Positions 43,085 through 51,382 of a stretch of 64,000 nt of DNA are shown here, in pieces. Position 1 is the stretch's first letter, and each line of letters opens with the position of its first letter. A model generated the notes under the pieces. That model ran no database searches. It saw nothing but the letters and a program-made list of their open reading frames with translations, and had not been told where the DNA came from. The stretch spans positions 310,001 through 374,000 of the forward strand of contig NZ_JAVAMO010000001.1 in assembly GCF_030758345.1 (NCBI RefSeq). Direction: 5' to 3'. Origin of the DNA: Ruegeria discodermiae. Lineage in GTDB: Bacteria > Pseudomonadota > Alphaproteobacteria > Rhodobacterales > Rhodobacteraceae. The position numbers and the translations under genes are program-made.

Positions 43085-44263
43085 ATGGTATTTGATTTCT
43101 TGCGGCGCGGGGCAAAGGCGGATGTGCCGGAGGCCAAGGCAAGTGCGGCGGGGCCGGTGGTCACCTGGCACAGTGCAGGCCGCGTGGCGTGGAGCGCGCG
43201 CGACACCGCCTCGCTGACGCGGACCGGCTTTGCGGGCAATCCGGTGGGGTTCCGGTCGGTAAAGCTGATCGCTGAGGCGGCGTCGGCGCTGCCTTTGGTC
43301 CTGCAGGATGCGGAGCAGCGTTATGAGACCCATCCTCTGCTGTCGCTGATCCGACGCCCGAATGTGGCGCAGGGCAAGGCCGATCTGCTCGAGGCGCTTT
43401 TCGCGCAACTGCTCTTGTCGGGCAATGCTTATGTCGAGGCGGTGCAGGGCGAGGGCGGCTTGCCGCTTGAGCTGCATGTTCTGCGCTCGGATCGGGTCAG
43501 CGTGGTGCCGGGGCCGGATGGCTGGCCGGTGGCCTATGAATACGCGTTGGGCGGGCGCAAGCATCGGTTCGATGTCACGGGCGTCAATCCGACGATCTGC
43601 CATATCAAGAGTTTTCATCCGCAGGACGACCATTACGGTTTTGCGCCGATGCAGGCGGCAGCGATGGCGGTCGATGTGCATAACGCGGCCTCGCGCTGGT
43701 CCAAGGCGCTTCTGGACAATGCGGCGCGGCCTTCGGGGGCGCTGGTCTGGAAAGGATCGGACGGGCAGGGAGTCATGGCCGAGGATCAGTTCCGCCGCTT
43801 GAGCGACGAGATCGAGGCGAATTATCAGGGCGCGCGCAATGCCGGGCGACCAATGGTTCTGGAAGGGGGGCTCGATTGGAAACCGATGGGGTTCTCGCCC
43901 TCGGATATGGAGTTTCAGAAGACCAAAGAAGCCGCCGCCCGCGAGATCGCGCTGGCCTTTGGGGTGCCGCCGATGTTGCTGGGCATCCAGGGTGACGCGA
44001 CCTACTCGAACTATCAGGAGGCCAACCGGGCGTTTTACCGCCTGACCGTGCTGCCCCTGGTGACGCGGGTGGCGGCGGCGCTGTCGGAGTGGCTGTCCGG
44101 GTTCAGTGGCGAGGCGTTCGAGCTGAAGCCGGATCTGGATCAGGTTCCGGCGCTGGCCGCCGAGCGCGATGCGCAATGGGCGCGGGTGAACAATGCGGAC
44201 TTCCTAAGTGGGGCGGAGAAGCGGGCGTTACTGGGACTGCCCGCAGGAGAGGCGGATGGCTGA
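43085..44263 (+). CDS. GTA g3, portal protein (HK97 type)
   Basis: A 392-residue protein that forms the dodecameric DNA gate of the head. It shows the phage_portal pattern: GFAGNPVGFRSVKLIAEAASALPLVL near the start, LLLSGNAYVEAVQ, DDHYGFAPMQAAAMAVDVHNAASRW and the AFGVPPMLLGIQGDATYSNYQEANRAF motif typical of HK97-type portals. GAGGAG is placed 9 bp before the ATG. Its 3' end overlaps g3.5. Confidence 0.94.
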   Translation: MVFDFLRRGAKADVPEAKASAAGPVVTWHSAGRVAWSARDTASLTRTGFAGNPVGFRSVKLIAEAASALPLVLQDAEQRYETHPLLSLIRRPNVAQGKADLLEALFAQLLLSGNAYVEAVQGEGGLPLELHVLRSDRVSVVPGPDGWPVAYEYALGGRKHRFDVTGVNPTICHIKSFHPQDDHYGFAPMQAAAMAVDVHNAASRWSKALLDNAARPSGALVWKGSDGQGVMAEDQFRRLSDEIEANYQGARNAGRPMVLEGGLDWKPMGFSPSDMEFQKTKEAAAREIALAFGVPPMLLGIQGDATYSNYQEANRAFYRLTVLPLVTRVAAALSEWLSGFSGEAFELKPDLDQVPALAAERDAQWARVNNADFLSGAEKRALLGLPAGEADG

Positions 44264-44480
44264 TGGGCCGGGATACGCGCCGTTTGATTGCGCGCCGGGG
44301 CTGCGGCTGGCGGCGCATGAGAAGGTCTCGGCGATCCAGCATGAGCATCTGTGCCGGAGGCTGGACCAGATGGAAGAGCTGATGCAGCGGCTGGAAAAAC
44401 GGTTGTGGCTGACGGTCTACGGGGTCGCGGCGGTGATACTGGCGCAGGCGTTTCAATCGCTGGTGATTGCAACGCCATGA
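44256..44480 (+). CDS. GTA g3.5, small head-formation protein
   Basis: A 74-residue protein (MADGPGYAPFDCAPGLRLAAHE) in the place of RcGTA g3.5, a short gene needed for head formation. It has a central amphipathic helix (HLCRRLDQMEELMQRLEKRL) and a hydrophobic C-terminal segment (VYGVAAVILAQAF) that could enter a membrane. It overlaps the portal gene by 8 bp and has AGGAGAGG directly before the ATG. Confidence 0.85.
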   Translation: MADGPGYAPFDCAPGLRLAAHEKVSAIQHEHLCRRLDQMEELMQRLEKRLWLTVYGVAAVILAQAFQSLVIATP

Positions 44481-44511
44481 GTTTCAGGGATTTGCGAGGA
44501 GGTGTTCACGT

Positions 44512-45063
44512 ATGAGCACGGAGTTGGAACACAAGTTTGCGCGCTTCGGCGACGGTCTGACGGTCGGGCAGGACGCAACGATCCAGGGCTATGCCAGCCT
44601 GTTTGGGCAGGTGGATCAGGGCGGCGACCGGGTGATGCCGGGGGCTTATGCGCGGTCTCTGGAAAAGCTCGGTACGGCGGGCCAGCGGGTCAAGATGTTG
44701 TGGCAGCACGACCCGGCGCAGCCGATAGGTGTCTGGGACGAGGTGCGCGAGGATGAGCGCGGGCTGTGGGTCAAGGGCCGACTTCTGGAGGATACCCAAA
44801 AGGGCCGCGAAGCGGTGGCGCTGATCAAGGCGGGGGCCATTGACGGGCTGTCCATCGGCTACCGCACCACCAGGGCGCGCAAGGATGAGAGCGGCCATCG
44901 GCTGCTGACGGAACTGGAGCTTTGGGAAGTGTCCTTGGTGACCTTTCCGATGCTGCCCAGTGCGCGGGTGACGGCCAAGGGCATCACGCCCGACGAGGCC
45001 GAGGCCTGGCGCAGCATTGCCGATGTGCTGGAGGGCGCACGGCAGGACCTGGCGCAGCGATAG
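44512..45063 (+). CDS. GTA g4, HK97-type prohead protease
   Basis: A 183-residue serine protease that trims the capsid protein during head maturation. The S78/U35 pattern is intact: FARFGDGLTVGQDATIQGYASLFGQVDQGGDRVMPGAY, the His in KMLWQHDPAQPIGVW, the Ser in IDGLSIGYRT, and LWEVSLVTFPMLPSARV. The start has GAGGAGGTG upstream. It lies just before the capsid gene, as in HK97 and RcGTA. Confidence 0.94.
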   Translation: MSTELEHKFARFGDGLTVGQDATIQGYASLFGQVDQGGDRVMPGAYARSLEKLGTAGQRVKMLWQHDPAQPIGVWDEVREDERGLWVKGRLLEDTQKGREAVALIKAGAIDGLSIGYRTTRARKDESGHRLLTELELWEVSLVTFPMLPSARVTAKGITPDEAEAWRSIADVLEGARQDLAQR

Positions 45064-45097
45064 CGCCGCGACAAACAGCAGAAAAAGGGGTGTTCCC

Positions 45098-46276
45098 ATG
45101 AGCAAGACCGATGCGTCGGCCTTGACCGGCGAGGCTGTGCCGCCGGTGCAGGAGGTGAAGCGGGCGATGGCTGGCTTTGTCAGCGAGTTCAAAGGGTTCC
45201 GGGCGGAACTTGAAACCAAACTCAAACAAACAGAAGAGCGAGTGAGTATGCTGGATCGTAAATCTCAACTGGCGGGCCGTCCGCCTTTGGCGGGCTCCAT
45301 CGAGGCGGGTCAGCCGCATCAGAAAGCCTTTGGCGACTATCTGCGCTCGGGCGATGACGACGCGCTGCGCGGGCTGGAGATGGAGGCAAAGTCTCTGTCC
45401 ACCGCCGTCAGTGGCGATGGCGGGTTTCTGATCGACCCGCAGACCTCGGATGTGATCAAGTCTGTGCTGAAATCGACGGCCTCGATCCGCTCCGTTGCGT
45501 CGGTGGTGAATGTTGAGGCCAATTCCTACGACGTGCTGGTCGATCATTCCGATGTTGGCGCGGGCTGGGCCGCCGAGAACACGCCCTCGACCGAAACCGG
45601 CACTCCCAGCATCGACCGTATCTCGATCCCGCTGCATGAGCTGTCGGCGCTGCCGAAAGCTTCGCAGCGCCTGCTGGATGACAGCGCCTTCGAGATCGAG
45701 ACCTGGCTGGCAGGTCGCATCGCCGACAAGTTCGCCCGTGCCGAAGCCGGTGCCTTCATCACCGGTGACGGTGTCGACAAGCCGCGCGGCATCCTGGATC
45801 ACGCCAAGGTGGACAATGACGTCTGGGCCTGGAGCAATCTGGGCTATGTGCCGACCGGTGTTGATGGCGGTGTCGAGGCGGATGCGATTGTCGATATCGT
45901 CTATGCGCTGGGGGCGCGGTACCGCGCCAATGGCAGCTTTGTGATGAATTCGAAAACGGCCGGCACCGTGCGCAAGCTGAAGGATGCCGATGGCCGCTTC
46001 TTGTGGTCGGATGGTCTGGCGGCGGGTGAGCCTGCGCGCCTTATGGGCTATCCGGTGGTGATCGCCGAGGACATGCCTGATCCCGGTACAGACAGTTACG
46101 CGATTGCCTTTGGTGACTTTGCGGCGGGCTATACCATCGCCGAGCGTCCCGATCTGCGGGTGCTGCGCGACCCGTTCAGCGCCAAGCCGCATGTTCTGTT
46201 CTACGCCACCAAGCGCGTGGGCGGTGATGTGAGCGATTTTGCCGCGATCAAGTTGCTGAAATTCGGCACCGCGTAA
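45098..46276 (+). CDS. GTA g5, major capsid protein (HK97 fold)
   Basis: A 392-residue capsid precursor. Residues 1 to about 65 form the delta/scaffold domain with a coiled coil (FVSEFKGFRAELETKLKQTEERVSML), probably removed by the g4 protease. The HK97 fold follows: SGDGGFLIDPQTSDVIKSVLKSTASIRSVASV, EIETWLAGRIADKFARAEAGAFITGDG, SFVMNSKTAGTVRKLKDADGRFLW, and the P-domain GDFAAGYTIAERPDLRVLRDPF. A strong GC hairpin lies 14 bp after its stop. Confidence 0.95.
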   Translation: MSKTDASALTGEAVPPVQEVKRAMAGFVSEFKGFRAELETKLKQTEERVSMLDRKSQLAGRPPLAGSIEAGQPHQKAFGDYLRSGDDDALRGLEMEAKSLSTAVSGDGGFLIDPQTSDVIKSVLKSTASIRSVASVVNVEANSYDVLVDHSDVGAGWAAENTPSTETGTPSIDRISIPLHELSALPKASQRLLDDSAFEIETWLAGRIADKFARAEAGAFITGDGVDKPRGILDHAKVDNDVWAWSNLGYVPTGVDGGVEADAIVDIVYALGARYRANGSFVMNSKTAGTVRKLKDADGRFLWSDGLAAGEPARLMGYPVVIAEDMPDPGTDSYAIAFGDFAAGYTIAERPDLRVLRDPFSAKPHVLFYATKRVGGDVSDFAAIKLLKFGTA

Positions 46277-46290
46277 GCGGTACCGAGTGG

Positions 46291-46310
46291 CGGGCCGGGG
46301 AACCGGCCCG
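46291..46310 (+). other. Strong GC hairpin after the capsid gene
   Basis: CGGGCCGG (46291-46298) pairs fully with CCGGCCCG (46303-46310) around GGAA, with no T-tract. A second small hairpin CGTGAA/TTCACG follows at 46326-46342. In the 167-bp gap between the capsid and g6 they could protect the capsid mRNA end or mark a processing site. Confidence 0.55.
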
Positions 46311-46443
46311 TGCGCGGGCGTGCGCCGTGAAGGCCTTTCACGTTGTCTAGCTGCTCCCCTCCGTTCGAGCGACGTGGGGTGGTGCGCGTCCGCATCAATC
46401 AGGGAACGCGACCCGGAGGGGTCCGAGTTTGCGGAGTGTATCT

Positions 46444-47043
46444 ATGATGTTGACCGAAGAAACCTCGATCCCGGACGCGGCGCTGCCGGTGGATCAGTTC
46501 AAGGCGCATTTGCGGCTGGGCACCGGGTTTGCCGAGGGCGACCTGCAGGATGGTGTGCTGCGCGGGTTTCTGAGGGCTGCGATCGCGGCGATCGAAACGC
46601 GCACGGGCAAGGCTCTGATTTCGCGGTCGTTTTCGCTGGTCCTGAACCGCTGGCGCGATCCGGCGGGCGAGGTGCTGCCGGTGGCGCCGGTCACCGAGCT
46701 GCGCTCGGTGGTGCTGGAAAACGCGCAAGGTCACGAGAGCGTGTTGAATGCTGAGAGCTATTGGCTGGAGAAAGACAGCCAGCGGCCAAGGCTGAAACCT
46801 GTGGGCGGAGCACTGCCCCTGATCGCGCAGGGCGGCAGCGCGCGGGTTGTCCTGAATGCCGGAATGGCGGCGGATTGGGGCGGGTTGCCCGCTGACCTGG
46901 GTCAGGCGGTGCTGATGCTGGCGGCGCATTACTACGAGTACCGCCACGAGACTGCGCTGGGCGATGGCTGCATGCCCTTTGGCGTGACCAGCCTGATCCA
47001 GCGCTACTGCAGGATGCGTCTAGGTCTGGGAGCGGGGCAATGA
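46444..47043 (+). CDS. GTA g6, head-tail connector (gp6-like adaptor)
   Basis: A 199-residue protein in the place of RcGTA g6, which docks under the portal. It has the head-tail connector helices (LPVDQFKAHLRLGTGFAEGD, VLRGFLRAAIAAIETRTGKAL) and a C-terminal segment typical of the phiE125 gp8/gp6-like group (GMAADWGGLPADLGQAVLMLAAHYYEYR). It starts with ATGATG at 46444; GGAG is 6 bp upstream. Its stop overlaps the start of g7. Confidence 0.88.
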   Translation: MMLTEETSIPDAALPVDQFKAHLRLGTGFAEGDLQDGVLRGFLRAAIAAIETRTGKALISRSFSLVLNRWRDPAGEVLPVAPVTELRSVVLENAQGHESVLNAESYWLEKDSQRPRLKPVGGALPLIAQGGSARVVLNAGMAADWGGLPADLGQAVLMLAAHYYEYRHETALGDGCMPFGVTSLIQRYCRMRLGLGAGQ

Positions 47044-47378
47044 GCGCGCCGCGTCTCAATCGCAAGCTGGTGCTGGAAGCCCCCGCGCGGGTGGCGGACG
47101 GGGCTGGCGGGTTCAGCGAAAGCTGGCAGGCGCTGGGCACGCTCTGGGGCGAGGTTAAGGCGCGCAGCGGCACGGTGCGGTCGCAGGCCGGGGCTACGGT
47201 GTCGCGGGTCAATTACCGGATCGTGTTGCGGGCGGCACCCCAGGGTTCGTCGATGCGACCCGAACCGGATCAGCGGCTGCGCGAAGGCGACCGGATCTAT
47301 ACGATCCGGGCGGTGGCTGAACTGGGATCGGACGGGCGCTATCTGACCTGTTTTGCGGATGAGGAGGTGTCGGCATGA
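47040..47378 (+). CDS. GTA g7, head-tail adaptor/stopper
   Basis: A 112-residue protein of the phage head-tail joining family (LNRKLVLEAPARVADGAGGFSESWQALGTLWGEVKARSG; LREGDRIYTIRAVAELGSDGRYLTC), a small beta-barrel ring that closes the head and joins the tail. ATGA overlap with g6 and with g8. Confidence 0.9.
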   Translation: MSAPRLNRKLVLEAPARVADGAGGFSESWQALGTLWGEVKARSGTVRSQAGATVSRVNYRIVLRAAPQGSSMRPEPDQRLREGDRIYTIRAVAELGSDGRYLTCFADEEVSA

Positions 47379-47788
47379 GCTATGGCATGGCGGCGGCCTT
47401 GCAGGCGGCGGTGTTTCAACACCTGTCGGCGGATGTGGATATCAGCGCGCGGGTTGGCGATGCGATCTATGACGCGCTGCCGAGCGGCACGGTGCCCGAA
47501 ACCTACATTGCGCTGGGCCCGGAAGAGGCGCGGGACCGCTCGGATGTGAACGGGCGCGGTTCGGAGCACCGGTTCATCGTTTCGGTGATCTCGGAGGCGG
47601 CGGGGTTTGCCGCGGCCAAGGAACTGGCGGGCCTGATCGGGGACGCGTTGGACGATGCGCCCCTGGCGCTTGGCCGAGGACGGCTGGTGGGGCTTTGGTT
47701 CGAACGCGCAGTGGCGCGCCGGACCGGCTCGGGTGGGGCCGTGCGGCGTATCGATCTGCGTTTTCGCGCGCGCGTCGAAGACAACTAA
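47375..47788 (+). CDS. GTA g8, tail terminator (DUF3168)
   Basis: A 137-residue DUF3168 protein: AALQAAVFQHLSADVDISARVGDAIYDALP, YIALGPEEARDRSD, HRFIVSVISEAAGFAAAKELAGLIGDALDD. It caps the tail tube on the head side. Overlaps g7 by ATGA; g9 follows after 23 bp. Confidence 0.9.
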   Translation: MSYGMAAALQAAVFQHLSADVDISARVGDAIYDALPSGTVPETYIALGPEEARDRSDVNGRGSEHRFIVSVISEAAGFAAAKELAGLIGDALDDAPLALGRGRLVGLWFERAVARRTGSGGAVRRIDLRFRARVEDN

Positions 47789-47811
47789 ATTTCTGGATTT
47801 GGAGACACGAT

Positions 47812-48225
47812 ATGGGTGCTCAAAACGGCAAGGACCTGTTGGTCAAGGTGGATATGAATGGCGGTGGTCTGTTCGAGACCATTGCGGGGCTGCGCGCCAC
47901 GCGGGTGAGCTTCAACGCGGAAAGCGTGGATGTGACCAGCCTGGAAAGCCAGGGCGGCTGGCGTGAGCTGCTGTCGGGTGCGGGTGTGAAATCGGCGGCG
48001 ATCTCGGGGTCGGGCGTGTTCAAGGACGCCAACACCGATGAGCGGGCGCGGCAGTTGTTCTTTGACGGCGAGACGCCCGAGTTTCAGGTGATCATCCCCG
48101 ATTTCGGCATTGTCGAGGGGCCGTTTCAGGTGACCTCGATCGAATATGCGGGCAGCCATAACGGCGAGGCGACCTATGAGATGTCCATGGCCAGCGCCGG
48201 GGCGCTGAGCTTTACGGCGCTTTGA
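47812..48225 (+). CDS. GTA g9, major tail tube protein
   Basis: A 137-residue tail tube protein of the phage major tail family (MGAQNGKDLLVKVDMNGGGL, ETIAGLRATRVSFNAESVDVTSLES, AAISGSGVFKDANTDERARQLFFDG, YEMSMASAGALSFTAL). A GGAG lies 9 bp before the start, and this gene has its own small spacing, fitting high translation. Confidence 0.92.
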   Translation: MGAQNGKDLLVKVDMNGGGLFETIAGLRATRVSFNAESVDVTSLESQGGWRELLSGAGVKSAAISGSGVFKDANTDERARQLFFDGETPEFQVIIPDFGIVEGPFQVTSIEYAGSHNGEATYEMSMASAGALSFTAL

Positions 48226-48228
48226 GCC

Positions 48229-48549
48229 ATGGCCAATCCGTGGGCGGGCGAGGTGGCCCTTGTGATCGATGGCGAGCGGCGGGTGCTGAAGCTGACGCTG
48301 GGCGCGCTGGCCGAGCTTGAGGCCACGCTGGACAGCGGTTCGCTGGTGGATCTGGTGCAGCGGTTTGAAGGCGGGGCGTTTTCGGGTCGCGATGTGCTGG
48401 CGCTGATCGTGGCGGGGCTGCGCGGGGGCGGGGCGGATGTGACGGCCTCCGATCTGCTGCGCGCCGAGATTGCGGGCGGTCCCATGGGGGCGGCCAAGGC
48501 GGCGGCGGAGCTGATCGCACGCGCCTTCATGGTGCCGGGCGAGGCATGA
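48229..48549 (+). CDS. GTA g10, tail assembly chaperone-like protein
   Basis: A 106-residue protein of the GTA gp10 family (VALVIDGERRVLKLTLGALAELEATLDSG; RDVLALIVAGLRGGGADVTASDLL). By position between tube and tape measure genes it corresponds to the G-like part of a tail assembly chaperone. Starts 4 bp after g9. Confidence 0.88.
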   Translation: MANPWAGEVALVIDGERRVLKLTLGALAELEATLDSGSLVDLVQRFEGGAFSGRDVLALIVAGLRGGGADVTASDLLRAEIAGGPMGAAKAAAELIARAFMVPGEA

Positions 48550-48752
48550 GCGGGTTTGACTGGCCCGATCTTATGCGGGCCGGGATGCAGGGGTTGCGCC
48601 TGTCGCCGCAGGCGTTCTGGCAACTGACGCCTGCGGAATTGCGGTTGATGCTGGGGCAGGCGGCGGCGGGCCGGCCATTGGACCGGACAGGGCTGGACGC
48701 GCTGCTTGCGGCCTACCCGGATGCGGGAAATGGAGAGAATGATGACGGATAG
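48546..48752 (+). CDS. GTA g10.1, small tail assembly protein
   Basis: A 68-residue protein (FDWPDLMRAGMQGLRLSPQAFWQLTPAELRLMLGQAA), typical of the short gp10.1 tail assembly chaperone family. It overlaps g10 by ATGA and overlaps the beginning of g11, so the pair g10/g10.1 takes the place of the frameshifted G/GT pair of phages. Confidence 0.88.
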   Translation: MSGFDWPDLMRAGMQGLRLSPQAFWQLTPAELRLMLGQAAAGRPLDRTGLDALLAAYPDAGNGENDDG

Positions 48753-49404
48753 CGACGGAATTTCCGATCTGCAGGAAAGCGGTGAGGCGCTGGGCGAAAC
48801 GCTTGGCAGCACGGCGGCGATGGCCGCAGGTTTCGACACCGAGCTGCGACGGGTGCGGTCTGCGCTTGCCGCGACTGGCAAGGACGTCGAGACGCTGGAG
48901 CGGGGCATGTCGAGAGGGTTGCGCCGGGCTTTTGACGGGATGGTGTTTGACGGCATGAAACTGTCGGATGCGCTGTCGACGATCCGGGATTCGATGATCC
49001 AGACCGCTTATTCGGCGGCGATCAAGCCGGTGACCAACCATGTGGGTGGGTTGCTGGCCGATGGCGTGGGCAATCTGGTGTCAGGCATCTTTCCTTTTGC
49101 CGATGGGGCGGGGTTTGCCCAGGGGCGCGTGATGCCCTTTGCCAATGGCGGCGTGGTCTCGGGGCCGGTGAGCTTTCCGATGCGCGGTGGCATGGGGCTG
49201 ATGGGTGAGGCCGGGCCGGAGGCGATCATGCCGCTGGCGCGCGGTGCCGATGGCAAGCTGGGCGTGCGCAGCGCGGGCGGCGGGCGGCCGGTGAGTGTTG
49301 TCATGAACATCTCGACACCGGATGTGCAGGGCTTCCGGCGCAGCCAGGGCCAGATCGCGGCACAGATGGGCCGCGCACTGAGCCGGGGCAACCGCAATCG
49401 CTAG
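48742..49404 (+). CDS. GTA g11, tape measure protein
   Basis: A 220-residue tape measure protein, short as expected for the short RcGTA tail. It begins with helical, coiled-coil-like parts (ESGEALGETLGSTAAMAAGFDTELRRVRSALA; DVETLERGMSRGLRRAFDGM). It ends with the Gly-rich region typical of phage lambda family tape measure ends (FADGAGFAQGRVMPFANGGVVSGP; GMGLMGEAGPEAIMPLARGADGKLGV). The start overlaps the g10.1 stop; ATG at 48739 or 48742 are both possible. Confidence 0.9.
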   Translation: MTDSDGISDLQESGEALGETLGSTAAMAAGFDTELRRVRSALAATGKDVETLERGMSRGLRRAFDGMVFDGMKLSDALSTIRDSMIQTAYSAAIKPVTNHVGGLLADGVGNLVSGIFPFADGAGFAQGRVMPFANGGVVSGPVSFPMRGGMGLMGEAGPEAIMPLARGADGKLGVRSAGGGRPVSVVMNISTPDVQGFRRSQGQIAAQMGRALSRGNRNR

Positions 49405-49416
49405 GGGAGAGCAGGG

Positions 49417-50052
49417 ATGGTTAACTTTCACGAGGTACGGTTTCCCGCATCGCTGAGCTTTGGCTCGGTGGGCGGGCCCGAACGGCGGACCGATGTCGTC
49501 ACGCTGGCCAACGGGTTCGAGGAGCGCAACTCGCCCTGGGCCCATTCGCGCAGGCGTTATGATGCCGGGCTGGGCATGCGGTCGCTGGATGATGTCGAGA
49601 CGCTGATCGCCTTCTTCGAGGCGCGGCGCGGGCAGCTCTGCGGCTTTCGCTGGAAGGATTGGTCGGATTTCAAGTCGTCATCAGCCTCGGCTGAGGTGTC
49701 CCATGATGATCAGGTGATCGGTGTCGGGGATGGCGTGCTGCGAACGTTCCGGCTGACCAAGCTCTATCGCTCGGGCGAGTTCAGTTACGAACGGCCCATC
49801 AAGAAGCCGGTGCGTGGCAGCGTTCGGGTTGGCATCGAGCAGGACGAGCAGCGCGAAGGGGTGGATTATGAGATCGACGAAACCTCGGGGCTAGTGAGTT
49901 TTGTGGTGGCCCCCGCGGCAGAAACGCAGATCACCGCCGGGTTCGAGTTCGATGTGCCGGTGCGTTTTGATACCGACCGCATCCAGACCAGCGTGGCCAG
50001 CTTTCAGGCAGGCGATGTGCCGAATGTGCCAGTGGTGGAGGTCCGGGTGTGA
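49417..50052 (+). CDS. GTA g12, distal tail protein (DUF2460)
   Basis: A 211-residue DUF2460 protein: FHEVRFPASLSFGSVGGPERRTDVVTLANGFEERNSPWAHSRRRYDAG, AFFEARRGQLCGFRWKDWSDFKS, and GLVSFVVAPAAETQITAGFEFDVPVRFDTD. It corresponds to the distal tail ring of RcGTA. The stop overlaps the ATG of g13. Confidence 0.93.
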   Translation: MVNFHEVRFPASLSFGSVGGPERRTDVVTLANGFEERNSPWAHSRRRYDAGLGMRSLDDVETLIAFFEARRGQLCGFRWKDWSDFKSSSASAEVSHDDQVIGVGDGVLRTFRLTKLYRSGEFSYERPIKKPVRGSVRVGIEQDEQREGVDYEIDETSGLVSFVVAPAAETQITAGFEFDVPVRFDTDRIQTSVASFQAGDVPNVPVVEVRV

Positions 50053-50939
50053 TGGCGGGTCTGACGCAAGGGTTTCAAGACCATCTTGACAGCGGGCTGA
50101 CCACGCTGTGCCGCTGCTGGGCGATCCGGCGCAAGGACGGCGCGCGGCAGGGGTTCACCGACCATGATTGCGATCTGGAGTTCGACGGGCTGCTGTTCCG
50201 CGCCGATACCGGGTTGACGGCGGCGGCCCTGCAGCAGGGCACCGGGCTGTCGGTCGACAATTCCGAGGCGGTTGGCGCATTGAGCGACGCTTCGATCCGG
50301 GCCGAGGATATTGAGGCGGGCCGCTATGACGGCGCCGAAGTTACGGCCTGGTTGGTGAATTGGACGGACCCGCAGATGCGGCTGATGCAGTTTCGCGGCA
50401 CGCTGGGTGAGTTGCGCCAATCGGGCGGCGCCTTTCAGGCCGAACTGCGCGGGCTGACCGACCAGCTGAACCGGCCGATTGGGCGGGTTTATCAAAAGCC
50501 GTGTACAGCGGTTTTGGGTGATCGCGCTTGTACCTTCGATCTGGATAGGCCGGGATATGCGACCGAGCTGGAGGTGGTGGAGATCGACGAGGATGTCAGC
50601 CTGCGCTGGCCCGCGCTGCCCGGCTTTGCGCCGAGCTGGTTCGAGAGAGGCAGGCTGGATGTGCTGGACGGGGCGGCAAAGGGGCTCTGGGGTGCGATCA
50701 AGACCGATCGACTTCTTGATGGGCGCCGCAAGATCGAGCTGTGGGAGCCGTTGCGTGCGGTGGTCTCGCCTGGGGACCGGGTGCGGTTGACGGCGGGGTG
50801 TGACAAGCGGATGGAGACATGCCGGCTGAAATTCAACAACCTGCTCAACTTTCAGGGATTTCCGGACCTGCCGGGCGAGGATTGGCTGATGGCAGTGCCG
50901 AAACGGTCAGGCGTGAACCAAGGCGGGAGCCGCAGATGA
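50052..50939 (+). CDS. GTA g13, tail hub protein (DUF2163), possible Fe-S site
   Basis: A 295-residue DUF2163 protein that forms the hub of the baseplate. TLCRCWAIRRKDGARQGFTDHDCDLEF opens it. The C-terminal half has four Cys in two pairs, C-x9-C (KPCTAVLGDRACTF) and C-x6-C (AGCDKRMETCRL). This resembles the [4Fe-4S]-binding pattern of the lambda tail tip protein L. It is overlapped with g12 and with g14. Confidence 0.92.
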   Translation: MAGLTQGFQDHLDSGLTTLCRCWAIRRKDGARQGFTDHDCDLEFDGLLFRADTGLTAAALQQGTGLSVDNSEAVGALSDASIRAEDIEAGRYDGAEVTAWLVNWTDPQMRLMQFRGTLGELRQSGGAFQAELRGLTDQLNRPIGRVYQKPCTAVLGDRACTFDLDRPGYATELEVVEIDEDVSLRWPALPGFAPSWFERGRLDVLDGAAKGLWGAIKTDRLLDGRRKIELWEPLRAVVSPGDRVRLTAGCDKRMETCRLKFNNLLNFQGFPDLPGEDWLMAVPKRSGVNQGGSRR

Positions 50940-51382
50940 TCGCGCGTGGCTCGGAGATCGTGGAGGTGGCGCGGGGCTGGCTGGGCACGCCTTACCGCCA
51001 TCAGGCTGCCGCCCGTGGGGCAGGGTGCGATTGCCTCGGGCTGATCCGGGGCGTCTGGCGCGAGTGCTATGGTGCCGAGCCCGAGGCCGCCCCGGCCTAT
51101 AGCATGGACTGGTCCGAACCCCAGGGCGAGGAACGGATGTGGGCGGCGGCGCGCCGTCATCTGATCCCGTGCGATGCGGGGCCATGGCGGCCCGGTGACA
51201 TGTTGCTGTTCCGAATGCGGTCGGGGTCGGTGGCCAAACATGTAGGCATCCTGTCCGAGGTGGGGGAGGTGCCCCGCTTCATCCATTCCTATTCGGGGCA
51301 TGGGGTGGTGGAGAGCGCGTTGAGCGCGCCCTGGCGGCGCAAGGTGGTTGCCCGGTTTGAATTTCCTGTGGAGGTGAAGTGA
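50936..51382 (+). CDS. GTA g14, NlpC/P60 cell-wall peptidase
   Basis: A 148-residue NlpC/P60-type Cys peptidase of the tail tip. VARGWLGTPYRHQAAARGAGCDCLGLIRGVW contains the catalytic Cys (C33 in GCDCLGL), SVAKHVGILSE the His and FIHSYSGHGVV the following residue region. It should open peptidoglycan for DNA entry into the recipient. ATGA overlaps on both sides. Confidence 0.93.
   Translation: MIARGSEIVEVARGWLGTPYRHQAAARGAGCDCLGLIRGVWRECYGAEPEAAPAYSMDWSEPQGEERMWAAARRHLIPCDAGPWRPGDMLLFRMRSGSVAKHVGILSEVGEVPRFIHSYSGHGVVESALSAPWRRKVVARFEFPVEVK

Noticed and set aside
46287-46754. A 155-residue open frame overlapping the g5-g6 gap and g6
   Set aside because: It is Gly/Arg-rich in the typical manner of a shifted frame in high-GC DNA and overlaps the well-supported g6.
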